DNA of 64,000 nt from CADEDH01 sp050330635 (GCA_050330635.1 JBHJNQ010000057.1:1-64000); one strand, 5' to 3'. Counted from the stretch's first letter, positions 9,193 to 17,883 are shown. Numbers and translations: made by a program. The notes: generated from the letters alone by a model not told the origin.

Positions 9193-10262
9193 TCTCGGAG
9201 GAGTCGGTCGAGGAGCGCATCGAACAGCGGCGCCGAGCCCGACCACGATTGAAGGACGAACGGATCACGATGGCGCACGGGGCCGGCGGCAAGGCCTCGC
9301 GGGCGCTCGTCGAAGGTGTGATCGTGCCTGCCTTCGACAACTCGGTGCTGGACCGGCTCGGCGACGCTGCCGTTCTGCCGACTCCGACCGGCCCGATCGC
9401 GATGACCACCGACACCTTCGTCGTGCGCCCGATCCGCTTCCCAGGTGGTTCGATCGGGAGCCTGGCGGTGCACGGAACCGTCAACGACCTCGCGGTCAGC
9501 GGGGCGCGCCCGCAGGCGCTCTCGGTTGGTCTGATACTTGAAGAGGGCCTCGAGACGTCGGTGCTGCGTGACGAGATCGAGGCCATGGCGGCCGCAGCCC
9601 GTGCGGCCGGCGTGATCGTCGCGTGCGGTGACACGAAGGTTGTCGAACGCGGCAAGGCAGATCAGATGTACGTGAACACCACCGGCATCGGGGTCGTCGA
9701 CGACCGGGCACGGCTCGACCCCGCTTCGGTGCAGGTCGGTGACCGCGTGATCGTGTCGGGTCCGATCGGCGACCACGGCATCACGATCCTGATCGCCCGC
9801 GGCGACCTCGACCTCGAGGCAGACGTCGTCAGTGACTCTGCCGACGTGTGGCCCATGGTCGACGCCCTCCTCGATGCCTGCGGCCCCGACCTGCGATGTC
9901 TGCGGGACGCGACCCGAGGCGGTCTCGCGACCGTGCTCAACGAGATCGCACTCGCGGCCGAAGTCGGGATCGTCCTCGACGAGGCGTTGGTACCCGTTCG
10001 TTCCGTGGTGAACGGAGCCTGTGAACTGTTGGGTCTCGACCCACTGTACGTTGCGAACGAGGGCCGGATTGTCGTCTTCGTTGCGCCCGAGTCGGCAGAT
10101 CGCGCGCTCGCCGCGATGATCGCCACGCCACTCGGCCGTGAGGCGGCGATCGTCGGTGACGTCACCGCCGACCCGCCGGGTCGCGTGCTCGGTCGGACGT
10201 CGTTCGGTGGCCATCGGATGATCGACATGCTGGTCGGTGACCCGCTCCCACGCATCTGCTAG
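9189..10262 (+). CDS. hypE: Hydrogenase maturation factor HypE
   Basis: 357 aa. It dehydrates the carbamoyl group placed on its C-terminal cysteine by HypF to a thiocyanate, the source of the Fe-bound cyanide. The N-terminal MAHGAGGKASRALVEGVI motif and the exact C-terminal PRIC motif are present. ATP-binding elements of the AIR synthase fold follow (DDRARLDPASVQVGDRVIV, RDATRGGLATVLNE). The start is fixed by the ATGA overlap with hypD. The frame extends upstream only as a shadow of hypD. Confidence 0.96.
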   Translation: MISEESVEERIEQRRRARPRLKDERITMAHGAGGKASRALVEGVIVPAFDNSVLDRLGDAAVLPTPTGPIAMTTDTFVVRPIRFPGGSIGSLAVHGTVNDLAVSGARPQALSVGLILEEGLETSVLRDEIEAMAAAARAAGVIVACGDTKVVERGKADQMYVNTTGIGVVDDRARLDPASVQVGDRVIVSGPIGDHGITILIARGDLDLEADVVSDSADVWPMVDALLDACGPDLRCLRDATRGGLATVLNEIALAAEVGIVLDEALVPVRSVVNGACELLGLDPLYVANEGRIVVFVAPESADRALAAMIATPLGREAAIVGDVTADPPGRVLGRTSFGGHRMIDMLVGDPLPRIC

Positions 10263-10364
10263 CGCCGCGACCATGAACGTTCACGGTGCGCGGACCTGCC
10301 CTATCGATGATCTGTGCGCTCCGATCACAGGAACGCGACAAGGTCCGCGGCGAAGGTTGGCGCG

Positions 10365-12656
10365 ATGAACGGCAACGTCATCCGGAAGCGGTTCGTGATT
10401 GAGGGCGTCGTGCAGGGTGTCGGGTTTCGGCCGCACGTGTATCGGCTCGCTGTCGTTCGGGGTCTGACCGGCCACGTCGGGAACGACTCGACGAGCGTGT
10501 TCGTGGAGGCGCAAGGGCTCCCCGACGACCTCGACTGGTTCGAACATCACGTCGTTGCGGACGCGCCACCGCTCGCCCGAGTACACAATCTGCGCAGCGA
10601 ACGGATCGAGACCACTGTCGATCGAACCTTCCGGATCGTCGAGAGCCGCTCCGCGGGCGGAGCGCGAACCTTGGTGTCACCTGATGTCGCCGTCTGCGAT
10701 CACTGCGTGGCCGAGATGCTCGACCCGTCCGATCGTCGATACCGATATCCGTTCATCACGTGCACGAACTGCGGGCCACGGTTCACGATCATCCGTCGCC
10801 TCCCGTACGACCGGCCCAACACGACGATGGCCGCGTTCGTGCTCTGTGAGACCTGCGACGCGCAGTACCACGATCCCGCCGACCGTCGCTTCCACGCCCA
10901 GCCGCTGGCCTGCGACGATTGTGGCCCCCACGTGAGCTTCGAGTCGGCGACCGAACGGTTCGATCGCAGCGACGACGTGATCGCCGCGGTCCAGAGAGAC
11001 CTCATCGACGGCAAGATCGTGGCGATCAAAGGGTTGGGCGGCTACCACCTCGCCTGCGACGCGACGAACGACGAGGCGGTCGCACTCCTCCGCTCCCGCA
11101 AGGGTCGAGTCGACAAACCGTTCGCGGTGATGGCCTCGGATCTGTCCGCCGCTCGGGCTGCGGCGACCATCGATGCCCACGAGGCAGCAGCGCTCACGTC
11201 GCCTTCCCGCCCGATCGTCCTCGTCGAAGCGCACTCGTCTAGGGTCTCTGCGCTCGTCGCACCCCGCAACCCACGAATCGGGGTGATGCTGCCGTCCACC
11301 CCGCTGCACCATCTGCTCCTCCGTCCCGTGCCCGGACACGAGCGATCTGTTCCGCAGTTGTTGGTCATGACCAGCGGCAACCTCAGCAACGAGCCGCTCG
11401 CGTACGAGGATGACGACGCCCGCGATCGCCTCGCCGCACTCGCCGATTCGTTCTGCACGAACGACCGGCCGATCCACGTTCCCTGTGATGACTCGGTCAT
11501 GCGCATGATCGACGGGCGTGAGCTCCCGATCAGGCGGTCGCGCGGCTACGCCCCGCTCCCCGTCGCCCTGCCGATCGAGGTCGGACCGACGCTCGCTGCC
11601 GGGGGGGAGCTGAAGAACACGTTCTGCGTGGCGAGCGGTCGACACGCCTGGATGAGCCAACACATCGGTGACATGGAGAACGTCGAGACGTTGGTGGCGT
11701 TCGAACGGTCGGTCGACCTGTTCTGTGACATGTACGCGATCGAACCGGCCGTGGTCGCCGCGGACATGCACCCCGGCTACCTCACACGACAGTGGGCCGA
11801 CGACCGCTTCGAGGTCGTCGAACCGGTCCAGCATCACCACGCTCACATCGCCTCGCTCATGGCCGAATCCGGTTCGACCGGTGATGTGCCGGTGATCGGC
11901 GTGGCGTTCGACGGGACGGGGTACGGGCTCGACAGAACGATCTGGGGCGGTGAGTTCCTCGTCGCCGACTACGACGGGTTCGAACGTGTGGCCGCGCTGA
12001 GCGAGATCCCACTCCCCGGAGGCGATGCGGCGATTCGACGACCGTACCGCACGGCGCTCGCCCACCTGTGGGCCGCTGGCATCCCGTGGGCACCCGACCT
12101 CCCGCCAGTGGAAACCAGCGATGCGACCGAACGCCAGGCGCTCGCGAGCATGTTCGAGCGCGGCACGGGTTGCACACCGACATCGAGCATGGGTCGGCTG
12201 TTCGACGCTGTGGCGTCGCTGCTCGGGGTCCGTCACGAGGTCACGTACGAGGGTCAGGCGGCGATCGAACTCGAGCATCTTGTCGATCGCCACGCTGTAC
12301 GAGTGCCGCGCCTGCGATTCACGATCGGCGACGACGGCAGGATCGGATGTGGGGAGTTGCTGCACGACCTCGTGGAGCATCGCCGACGAGCCGAGGCGGT
12401 GGCGTTACTGGCCACGGCATTCCACGACTCGGTCGCCCACCTCGTGCTCGACGTCGCCCGTCGCATCCGAATCGAACGAGGGCTCAACTCTGTCGCGTTG
12501 ACCGGCGGGGTGTTCCAGAACGCCGACCTTGACCGGAGCACCCGTGTGCTCCTCGAATCTGATGGGTTCGCCGTGCTCGTGCATCGACTCGTGCCACCGA
12601 ACGACGGTGGACTGGCGCTCGGTCAGGCAATCATCGCCGGCCGACGGACACGGTGA
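10365..12656 (+). CDS. hypF: Carbamoyltransferase HypF
   Basis: 763 aa. It uses carbamoyl phosphate and ATP to carbamoylate HypE. In order: acylphosphatase domain (VQGVGFRP, 16-23), two zinc fingers (C111/C114 with C133/C136, C161/C164 with C183/C186), YrdC-like domain (KGLGGYHLACDA), and Kae1-like domain (QHHHAH, FDGTGYG, LTGGVFQN). The ATG at 10365 has GAAGG 8 nt upstream and begins at the usual place before the acylphosphatase domain; a GTG at 10314 is also in frame. The 102-nt gap after hypE is the only sizeable break in the operon and may hold an extra promoter. Confidence 0.96.
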   Translation: MNGNVIRKRFVIEGVVQGVGFRPHVYRLAVVRGLTGHVGNDSTSVFVEAQGLPDDLDWFEHHVVADAPPLARVHNLRSERIETTVDRTFRIVESRSAGGARTLVSPDVAVCDHCVAEMLDPSDRRYRYPFITCTNCGPRFTIIRRLPYDRPNTTMAAFVLCETCDAQYHDPADRRFHAQPLACDDCGPHVSFESATERFDRSDDVIAAVQRDLIDGKIVAIKGLGGYHLACDATNDEAVALLRSRKGRVDKPFAVMASDLSAARAAATIDAHEAAALTSPSRPIVLVEAHSSRVSALVAPRNPRIGVMLPSTPLHHLLLRPVPGHERSVPQLLVMTSGNLSNEPLAYEDDDARDRLAALADSFCTNDRPIHVPCDDSVMRMIDGRELPIRRSRGYAPLPVALPIEVGPTLAAGGELKNTFCVASGRHAWMSQHIGDMENVETLVAFERSVDLFCDMYAIEPAVVAADMHPGYLTRQWADDRFEVVEPVQHHHAHIASLMAESGSTGDVPVIGVAFDGTGYGLDRTIWGGEFLVADYDGFERVAALSEIPLPGGDAAIRRPYRTALAHLWAAGIPWAPDLPPVETSDATERQALASMFERGTGCTPTSSMGRLFDAVASLLGVRHEVTYEGQAAIELEHLVDRHAVRVPRLRFTIGDDGRIGCGELLHDLVEHRRRAEAVALLATAFHDSVAHLVLDVARRIRIERGLNSVALTGGVFQNADLDRSTRVLLESDGFAVLVHRLVPPNDGGLALGQAIIAGRRTR

Positions 12657-12672
12657 CCGACGGGATCGTCGG
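12657..12672. terminator. Hairpin between convergent hypF and hypB
   Basis: CCGACG-GGAT-CGTCGG starts immediately after the hypF stop and lies in the 35-bp gap before the hypB stop. The 6-bp GC-rich stem could serve both convergent genes. There is no T-run on either side, so intrinsic termination is plausible but unproven. Confidence 0.4.
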
Positions 12673-12691
12673 CTTCGTGTGCGTGCGAACG

Positions 12692-13456
12692 TCAGCCGCT
12701 GAGCAGCCAGTCGGCCACCGCGTCGAGACCGTCGCCAGTTCGAGCGCTGACCTCGATCGTCACGGCGCGCGGATTGACCTTGCTCAGATTCGATCGAAAG
12801 AGATCGATGTCGAAGTCGAGGTGCGGAAGCAGGTCCATCTTGTTGATCACGACGACCTCGACCGCTCGGAACATCACGGGATACTTGAGTGGCTTCTCCT
12901 CGCCCTCGGTGATGGCGTAGACCATCGCTCGCGCGTCCTGGCCGACGTCGAACTCAGCTGGGCAGACGAGGTTGCCGACGTTCTCGATGACGAGCAGGTC
13001 CAGCTCGGTGAGGGGCAGCCGGGCGAGACCCGAGCGCACCATCACTGCGTCCAGGTGACATTCGCCGCCGAACCCGTTGTCCGTGTTGACGAGTGCGACG
13101 TGGGCTCCGAGCCCCGAGAGCTGGTCGGCGTCGATGCTGGTCGCGATGTCGCCTTCGAGGATGCCGACGCGGGCGCGGCCGATCAGCAGCGGGATGGTCT
13201 TGGCGAGCAATGTCGTCTTGCCGGCACCGGGTGACGACATCAGGTTGATGGTGCGGACGCCAACCAGGTCGGCACGGTTGGCATCGGCGACGCGATCGTT
13301 CTCGCCGAGGATGTTCTTGAGGATGGCGACGCGTTCGAGACCGGTCTCGTAGCCCCCGTGATCGCCCACATCACGATGGTCGTGGTCGTGGTCGTGATCG
13401 TGATCGTGGTCGAGGACGTGGTGATCGTGGTCGCCGTGCGGGTGGAATTTCCCCAT
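12692..13456 (-). CDS. hypB: Hydrogenase nickel-incorporation GTPase HypB
   Basis: 254 aa SIMIBI-class GTPase delivering nickel to the large subunit. The N-terminus is a histidine/aspartate tract (about residues 5-33, including six consecutive HD repeats) for nickel storage. Then come P-loop SSPGAGKT (74-81), EGD (101-103), GGECH with Cys133/His134 for metal, C165 and NKMD (205-208). The start at MGKFHPHGDHD is chosen because sequence upstream in the same frame looks non-coding. It is the only gene of the locus on this strand, converging on hypF. Its usual partner hypA is not found here. Confidence 0.95.
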   Translation of the reverse strand: MGKFHPHGDHDHHVLDHDHDHDHDHDHRDVGDHGGYETGLERVAILKNILGENDRVADANRADLVGVRTINLMSSPGAGKTTLLAKTIPLLIGRARVGILEGDIATSIDADQLSGLGAHVALVNTDNGFGGECHLDAVMVRSGLARLPLTELDLLVIENVGNLVCPAEFDVGQDARAMVYAITEGEEKPLKYPVMFRAVEVVVINKMDLLPHLDFDIDLFRSNLSKVNPRAVTIEVSARTGDGLDAVADWLLSG

Positions 13457-13928
13457 CACGTCACCGGCTCGCGGCCGACGTGGGAGCACGACCGTCACTC
13501 GCGAAGTCGCAGCGCCACGATCTGTTCGATGGTCGGGACGAACTCGTCGACGAGACGAAGCCGCCGCCAATCGAGGACTCCTGCACGACACCCCCTTCGA
13601 CCTTTCCGTGGCTCTGAAACCGTAGCAGAGCCGACTCGATCCGACGACGAGAGGTCGAGCCGAGGGCAACGCGAGGCCCAAGTGCTGTGCCCGGTTTATC
13701 ACGATCCATGTTGGCATCCGCCCTTTTTCCGCCCTGGGATCTCCAGATCTTGGCGCCACCGTTGCTGAGCTGCAGCGATGTGAGCACCACCTCGATGCTT
13801 GGGGGTTGGACACCCCCGTCCATCCTGGCTGCATAACCCCTGGTCAGCGGCCTGCCAGATTTTCCTGAGGGTTCCAGCCGCCCTAGCACTTGGTGCAAAA
13901 GCCCTGGTAGATGCGCATTTTCGCGCGC
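13457..13928. other. Gene-free junction between hydrogenase block and ssrA
   Basis: About 470 bp without a recognisable gene, lying between the hypB start and the 3' end of ssrA. One minus-strand frame ending at 13495 reads plausibly at its end (LDWRRLRLVDEFVPTIEQ) but has no start and no recognised family. A GGGGGT-TGGAC-ACCCCC hairpin lies at 13801-13817. No integrase was recognised and no copy of the ssrA 3' end was found elsewhere in the window by eye. This interval is the likely junction of the transferred hydrogenase block. Confidence 0.5.
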
Positions 13929-13930
13929 GG

Positions 13931-14324
13931 TGGAGCTGGGGGGAATCGAACCCCCGTCCGTCGAGGAGTCATCGCAGTCGCTACGACCATTCCCGTGATC
14001 TCGGCGCTACGGCTGCCGGTCCGCCGGGTCGGACGGGTCCGACGAGTCGGACCCCTACCGCCTGGACTTTCCCAGGAGTCAGCGGTCTTTGCCTGCAGTC
14101 AGCGGTCTCTCCCGCCGTCCATCACTGCTTCTGTTGCCGGGCTGCAATGATCAGACCCCGCGTGGCCTCACGGCTCGCAATGTTCCTCTTGTCACCTGAT
14201 TGGATCAGGCGGCGAGAGCGAAGTCAGCCTTGTTGGCGCTTCTGTGAATGCCCCGTTTAGCGAGTCTGAGCAACTCGGGTCGCACCCACGACTTCTCGTC
14301 CCAACGTCGAAACCGATCAGCCCC
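13931..14324 (-). ncRNA. ssrA: tmRNA (SsrA)
   Basis: About 394 nt. The 5' end GGGGCTGATCGGTTTCGAC is the standard tmRNA start. The 3' end has T-stem GGGGG-TTCGATT-CCCCC and acceptor CAGCTCC plus discriminator A, and GGGGCTG pairs with CAGCTCC over 7 bp (one G-U). CCA is not fully encoded: the genome reads CCG. The internal reading frame encodes a tag ending in ALAA. A pseudoknot-like region with a repeated 12-mer lies between the tag and the 3' domain. With SmpB it rescues stalled ribosomes; smpB is not in this window. Confidence 0.95.
14205..14237 (-). other. tmRNA proteolysis-tag reading frame
   Basis: Within ssrA, GCC-AAC-AAG-... to TGA encodes ANKADFALAA followed by stop. The ALAA end is the ClpXP recognition signal. 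The exact resume codon could be this GCC or the AGC just before it. Confidence 0.8.
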
Positions 14325-14329
14325 GGGAC

Positions 14330-14358
14330 GGACATGTCGTGTGACATGTTCGTGTCAA
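14330..14358 (-). promoter_or_regulatory. ssrA promoter with overlapping inverted repeat
   Basis: Reading the minus strand, TTGACA (14358-14353) is a perfect -35 box. About 16-17 nt later is CATGTC/ATGTCC as a weak -10, ending roughly 6 nt before the tmRNA 5' end. ACATGTC-GTGT-GACATGT (14332-14349) forms a perfect 7-bp inverted repeat covering the spacer and -10, a possible operator. Confidence 0.6.
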
Positions 14359-14458
14359 GTAGCTCCCCCGGGGGACCGGGGGCTACCTCAGCTTACCGGC
14401 CCCGCCGATCGACGCGGGATCGGGCCCGCCATCGCTCCTCCGACCGGGCCCCGCCAAC

Positions 14459-14487
14459 TTGGCCCGACCAGGGCCCGGAGGTAGGGT
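14459..14487 (+). promoter_or_regulatory. Promoter candidate for the LLM oxidoreductase
   Basis: TTGGCC (14459-14464) and TAGGGT (14482-14487) are separated by exactly 17 bp, 60 nt upstream of the start at 14547. The -10 fits the TANNNT form seen before several other genes in the right block. Confidence 0.5.
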
Positions 14488-14546
14488 CTGCCATCGCATC
14501 GATCGCCCTCCGCCTCCTCCGGGGCGCTCCAGAGGGAGGACCACCC

Positions 14547-15422
14547 ATGAAGTTCGGTTACCTGTCGCTCAACACCATCGAGGGCATCCGTCCCGACACG
14601 CTGGCCGCCGAGCTGGAACGCCGGGGCTACGACTCGGTGTGGATGCCGGAGCACAGCCACATCCCAACGTCCCGGGCCAGCCCGTACCCGGCGGGAGGCG
14701 ACCTGCCCGAGGGCTACTGGCGCATGATGGACCCGTTCGTCTCGCTCAGCCTCTGCGCCGCCGCCACCGAGCGTCTCGCCCTCTACACCGGCATCTGCCT
14801 CGTACTGGAGCACGACGTCCTCGATCTGGCGTGCACCACGGCCACGCTCGACGCCCTGTCCGGTGGCCGACTCCACCTCGGGATCGGGGTCGGTTGGAAC
14901 GAGGAGGAGTTCGTCAACCACCGACCGGATCTCCCGTTCAAGCTCCGGTACTCGGCCATGGCCGAGCGGGTCGAGGCCCTGCGCACCGCCTGGTCCGACG
15001 ACGAGGCCAGCTTCGAGGGCCGGTGGGACCGGTTCACCGAATCGTGGGTCTATCCCAAGCCGGCCAACGGAACGATCCCCATCGCCCTCGGCAACGCCGG
15101 GCCGGTCGGCATCGAGCACGCCGCCCGCTACGCCGACGAGTGGTGCCCGATCGACGCCTCCATGCTCAACGACGGCCACAAGCCCGACGTGGCCGGCGCC
15201 ATCGACCTGTTCCGGTCGAAGGCGGCCGACGCCGGCCGGAACCCCGAGGACATCCCGATCTCGATCTTCACCATGGGGAACCGACCCGAGCGGATCGAGC
15301 GCTACGCCGGGCTCGGGGTCGACCAGGTCGTGTTCATGCCCCCGACGATGGAGCTCCACGACCCCGACGCCACCCATCGCCACCTCGACGACCTCGACCG
15401 GGTGGTCGCCGCCGTCAGCTAG
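14547..15422 (+). CDS. LLM-class (luciferase-like) F420-dependent oxidoreductase
   Basis: 291 aa TIM-barrel flavin/F420 enzyme of the bacterial luciferase superfamily. Typical stretches are GYDSVWMPEHSH near residue 30, SGGRLHLGIGVGWNEEEF near 107-124, and GLGVDQVVFMPP near the end. AGAGGGAGGA sits 7 nt upstream of the ATG. The same chromosome carries F420 genes at 47257-48963, which supports F420 as cofactor, though FMN cannot be excluded. Substrate unknown. It is the first gene to the right of ssrA and has the richer GC usage of the right block. Confidence 0.85.
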   Translation: MKFGYLSLNTIEGIRPDTLAAELERRGYDSVWMPEHSHIPTSRASPYPAGGDLPEGYWRMMDPFVSLSLCAAATERLALYTGICLVLEHDVLDLACTTATLDALSGGRLHLGIGVGWNEEEFVNHRPDLPFKLRYSAMAERVEALRTAWSDDEASFEGRWDRFTESWVYPKPANGTIPIALGNAGPVGIEHAARYADEWCPIDASMLNDGHKPDVAGAIDLFRSKAADAGRNPEDIPISIFTMGNRPERIERYAGLGVDQVVFMPPTMELHDPDATHRHLDDLDRVVAAVS

Positions 15423-15469
15423 CCGGCGACTACCGGGCCGAAGCGAAGGTAGCGCATCAGCGCCGTATG

Positions 15470-15664
15470 TCACCCGACCGCCCGGTCGCTCGACGGGACG
15501 GGCCCGTCGGTCGCCTGCTCGGCGCCGAAGACGCCGGTGGAGAACGGCAGCGAGCCGTGCTTGTCGAGGTTGAGCACGACGAGGAAGAGGTTGACCACCA
15601 CCAGACCCCCGGCGGCGATGCTCCGGACCCGGACCCGTCGCTCGTCGGCGACGGCCACCGTCAT
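15470..15664 (-). CDS. 64-aa single-span membrane protein
   Basis: One hydrophobic span (SIAAGGLVVVNLFLVVLNLD, residues 15-34) follows a short basic N-terminus, with a Ser/Pro/Asp tail after it. The ATG overlaps the stop of the upstream gene (ATGA), which argues it is a real, co-translated gene. Function unknown; it is probably a membrane partner of the actin-like-fold protein encoded just upstream. Confidence 0.6.
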   Translation of the reverse strand: MTVAVADERRVRVRSIAAGGLVVVNLFLVVLNLDKHGSLPFSTGVFGAEQATDGPVPSSDRAVG

Positions 15665-16938
15665 CGCAACACCAGCAACGCCAACAGGACGATCGTGAGC
15701 ATCCCCAGCGCCCCCAGGGCGAAATCGAGCAGATCGAACCGGGCCAGCTCGAGATCTCCGGGGTGGGCGAAGGCCTCGATGCCGGCCAGATCGTCGGAGG
15801 CGGGATCGAACAGTGCCCCGGCCCCGACGCCTGCCCCGTGCCCTGGCCGCACGGGCCGGGGGACCGGCGGTCGGGGCGACGGCCGGTAGGGTTGGGGAAG
15901 GCTCGGGATCCGGCGGAGCTGGTAGGTGTCGTGGGGGCGGCGGCGGAACGTCTCGACATCGGGCCCGAGCCCGGCCGGACTCCTCCCCCTCAACGGGATC
16001 GCCACCGGGACGGCTACCGCGGCCGCCGCCTCACCGGCCCTGGGCGACCGGGCGGCGGTGTGGAGCGATACCGGCACGGCCTCGAGCAGGTTCGTGCCCC
16101 ACGAGGCGATCAGACTCCGGGCCACCCCCACGGCCGGAGCCAGCCGATGGGGCTCGACCCCCCGACGCCGACACATGTCGGCGTCGACGACGACACCAGC
16201 CAGGCGCTCGACCGGCTGACCTATCCCGTTGACCACGATCCGGAGCGGATCGTCGAGGGGGCCGTCGACGATCTCGTAGGCCTCGAGCACCTCGCTGTTG
16301 AGGATGCGGGCCGACCAGGCCACACCCGATCCCAGGGTCACGGCCGCCGACGACACCCGCCCGAGGACCCGCCCGGCCGCCACGGCCGACAACTCGACCG
16401 CCGAAAGATTGAGACCGACCGCCTCGAACACCTGCTGGACGGCGTCGAGGCAGCGGGCCGGGACGTAGGACACCCCGTTGCCGTTGGTGCACAGGAGCGG
16501 CTCGCCGAGGTCGTGCTCGAACTCCTGGAGCCATCTCCCGATGACGGGCCCGCTCCCGACGCCACAGTGGGGAAAGCCGATCGTGGCCGCCGGCCGCAGC
16601 CCCTCGTCGACCCCGAGGCGGGTCAGGGCGGCGACGACCGCCAAGCGGACGGCCTGCTCCTCCCCGACCGGATCGCGGGGCCCTCCTGCCACCCTGACGA
16701 TCGGCTGCTCGACGGCGTCGAGCAGCACCGTGGCACCGGGATCGAGGAGGGCGAGGCGCACACGGCTCCGCCCCAGTTCGACGCCGAGCAACAGCCGATC
16801 GTCGGTCCCCCCGGCCACTTCCTCGGCCACCGCCCGGGGGCTGACACCCGACACGACCCCGGACGCGACCCCGGACTCCGCCCCTGCGCTCCGCCGATCG
16901 ATCATCACGGCTGCGACAGTAGTCGGCACCGGCGCCAC
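15661..16938 (-). CDS. Membrane-anchored actin-like/ASKHA-fold protein (PilM- or ROK-like)
   Basis: 425 aa with GTG start; an ATG at 16905 is an equally good start. A phosphate-1-like motif LLLGVELGRSRVRLALLD lies near residue 50. NGNGVSYVPARCLDAVQQVF and GLNLSAVELSAVAAGRVLG in the middle recall PilM-type actin-fold proteins. An Ala/Pro/Arg-rich linker leads to a C-terminal membrane span (LGALGMLTIVLLALLVLR). No pilin, pilus ATPase or PilN/PilO genes are nearby, so a pilus role is only one option. It is coupled to the 64-aa membrane protein downstream. Confidence 0.5.
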   Translation of the reverse strand: MAPVPTTVAAVMIDRRSAGAESGVASGVVSGVSPRAVAEEVAGGTDDRLLLGVELGRSRVRLALLDPGATVLLDAVEQPIVRVAGGPRDPVGEEQAVRLAVVAALTRLGVDEGLRPAATIGFPHCGVGSGPVIGRWLQEFEHDLGEPLLCTNGNGVSYVPARCLDAVQQVFEAVGLNLSAVELSAVAAGRVLGRVSSAAVTLGSGVAWSARILNSEVLEAYEIVDGPLDDPLRIVVNGIGQPVERLAGVVVDADMCRRRGVEPHRLAPAVGVARSLIASWGTNLLEAVPVSLHTAARSPRAGEAAAAVAVPVAIPLRGRSPAGLGPDVETFRRRPHDTYQLRRIPSLPQPYRPSPRPPVPRPVRPGHGAGVGAGALFDPASDDLAGIEAFAHPGDLELARFDLLDFALGALGMLTIVLLALLVLR

Positions 16939-17025
16939 AACGGTGCACCTCCGGGGAGAAACAGCGTCAGCCGGATCGGGTCGAATTCCCAGGTCGGGTG
17001 GCTGCGGAACCGCCCCGGCCGGTCG

Positions 17026-17883
17026 TCAGCTGAACTCGGGCTCGTCCCAGAACGGGAAGACGTCGGGGGTGTCCCGGCTCGGCCGCAACGACCACGACGG
17101 GGGGCGCTTCTCCAGGAAGCTGGTCACACCCTCGCGAGCGTCGGCCATCGCCCCGAGCGACTGGATGGCACGGGAATCGGCCCGGTGGGCGTCCATCGGA
17201 TGATCGAAGGTCAGACCCCGCCACAGCAGCTGGCGGGTCACCGCCACCGACACCGGGGCGGCGTTGACGGCGATGTCGGTCGCGATCTCGTTGGCCCTGG
17301 CCAGGAGCTGATCGTCGGGCACGAGCTCACCCAGACCCCCGGCGGCGGCCTCGGCGGCGGGGAAGACCCGACCCGAGTAGCACCATTGCGCCGCCTGGCT
17401 GATCCCGACGATGCGGGGCAGGAACCACGACGAGCAGGCCTCGGGCACGATGCCCCGCCGGGCGAAGACGAACCCGATCCGGGCGCTCTCCGCCACGAGA
17501 CGCACATCCATGGGCAGCGTCATCGTGATCCCCACGCCCACCGCCGGACCGTTGATGGCGGCGATGATGGGCTTGGTCAGGGCGAAGATCCGCAGGCTGA
17601 CCGTGCCGCCTCCGTCGCGGTTGGCGGCGTAGGAGGCCTGCCCGGCCCGGGCCCCGGCGTCGAACGTGTCCCCGCCGGCCTCGAGGTCGGCCCCGGCGCA
17701 GAAGCCGCGGCCCTCACCGGTCATGATCACCACCCGGACATCGTCGTCGGCGTCGATCTCGTCGAACAGCGACAACAGCTCGGTCCGCATCGTTCCGTTG
17801 AAGGCGTTGAGCCGTTCGGGACGGTTCAAGGTGATGGTGGCGACATGGTCGTCGACCTCGTAGCGGATCGTCTCGTAGCTCAC
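17026..17883 (-). CDS. Enoyl-CoA hydratase/isomerase family protein
   Basis: 285 aa crotonase-fold enzyme with the oxyanion-hole motif FCAGADL near residue 60 and GPAVGVGITMTLPMDVRLV near 115-133. GIVPEACSSWFLPRIVG carries a Glu at the catalytic position. It would hydrate or isomerise an enoyl-CoA in fatty-acid or related acyl-CoA breakdown; the substrate cannot be fixed from sequence. GTG start with AGGAAAGG about 11 nt upstream. It stands apart from its neighbours by 70-190 bp. Confidence 0.88.
   Translation of the reverse strand: MSYETIRYEVDDHVATITLNRPERLNAFNGTMRTELLSLFDEIDADDDVRVVIMTGEGRGFCAGADLEAGGDTFDAGARAGQASYAANRDGGGTVSLRIFALTKPIIAAINGPAVGVGITMTLPMDVRLVAESARIGFVFARRGIVPEACSSWFLPRIVGISQAAQWCYSGRVFPAAEAAAGGLGELVPDDQLLARANEIATDIAVNAAPVSVAVTRQLLWRGLTFDHPMDAHRADSRAIQSLGAMADAREGVTSFLEKRPPSWSLRPSRDTPDVFPFWDEPEFS

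Noticed and set aside
12653..13234. Plus-strand open frame continuing after hypF
   Set aside because: It is the antisense of hypB, which has complete GTPase motifs on the minus strand.
13799..14260. Open frame on the plus strand across the tmRNA 3' end, containing WSWGESNPRPS
   Set aside because: This peptide is the well-known spurious reading of a T-arm; the sequence is the antisense of ssrA.
14358..14385. GTAGC/GGCTAC inverted repeat with CCCCCGGGGG core upstream of ssrA
   Set aside because: GC-rich self-complementary stretches of this kind also occur elsewhere in the right block (for example near 20565), so this one is not distinctive.
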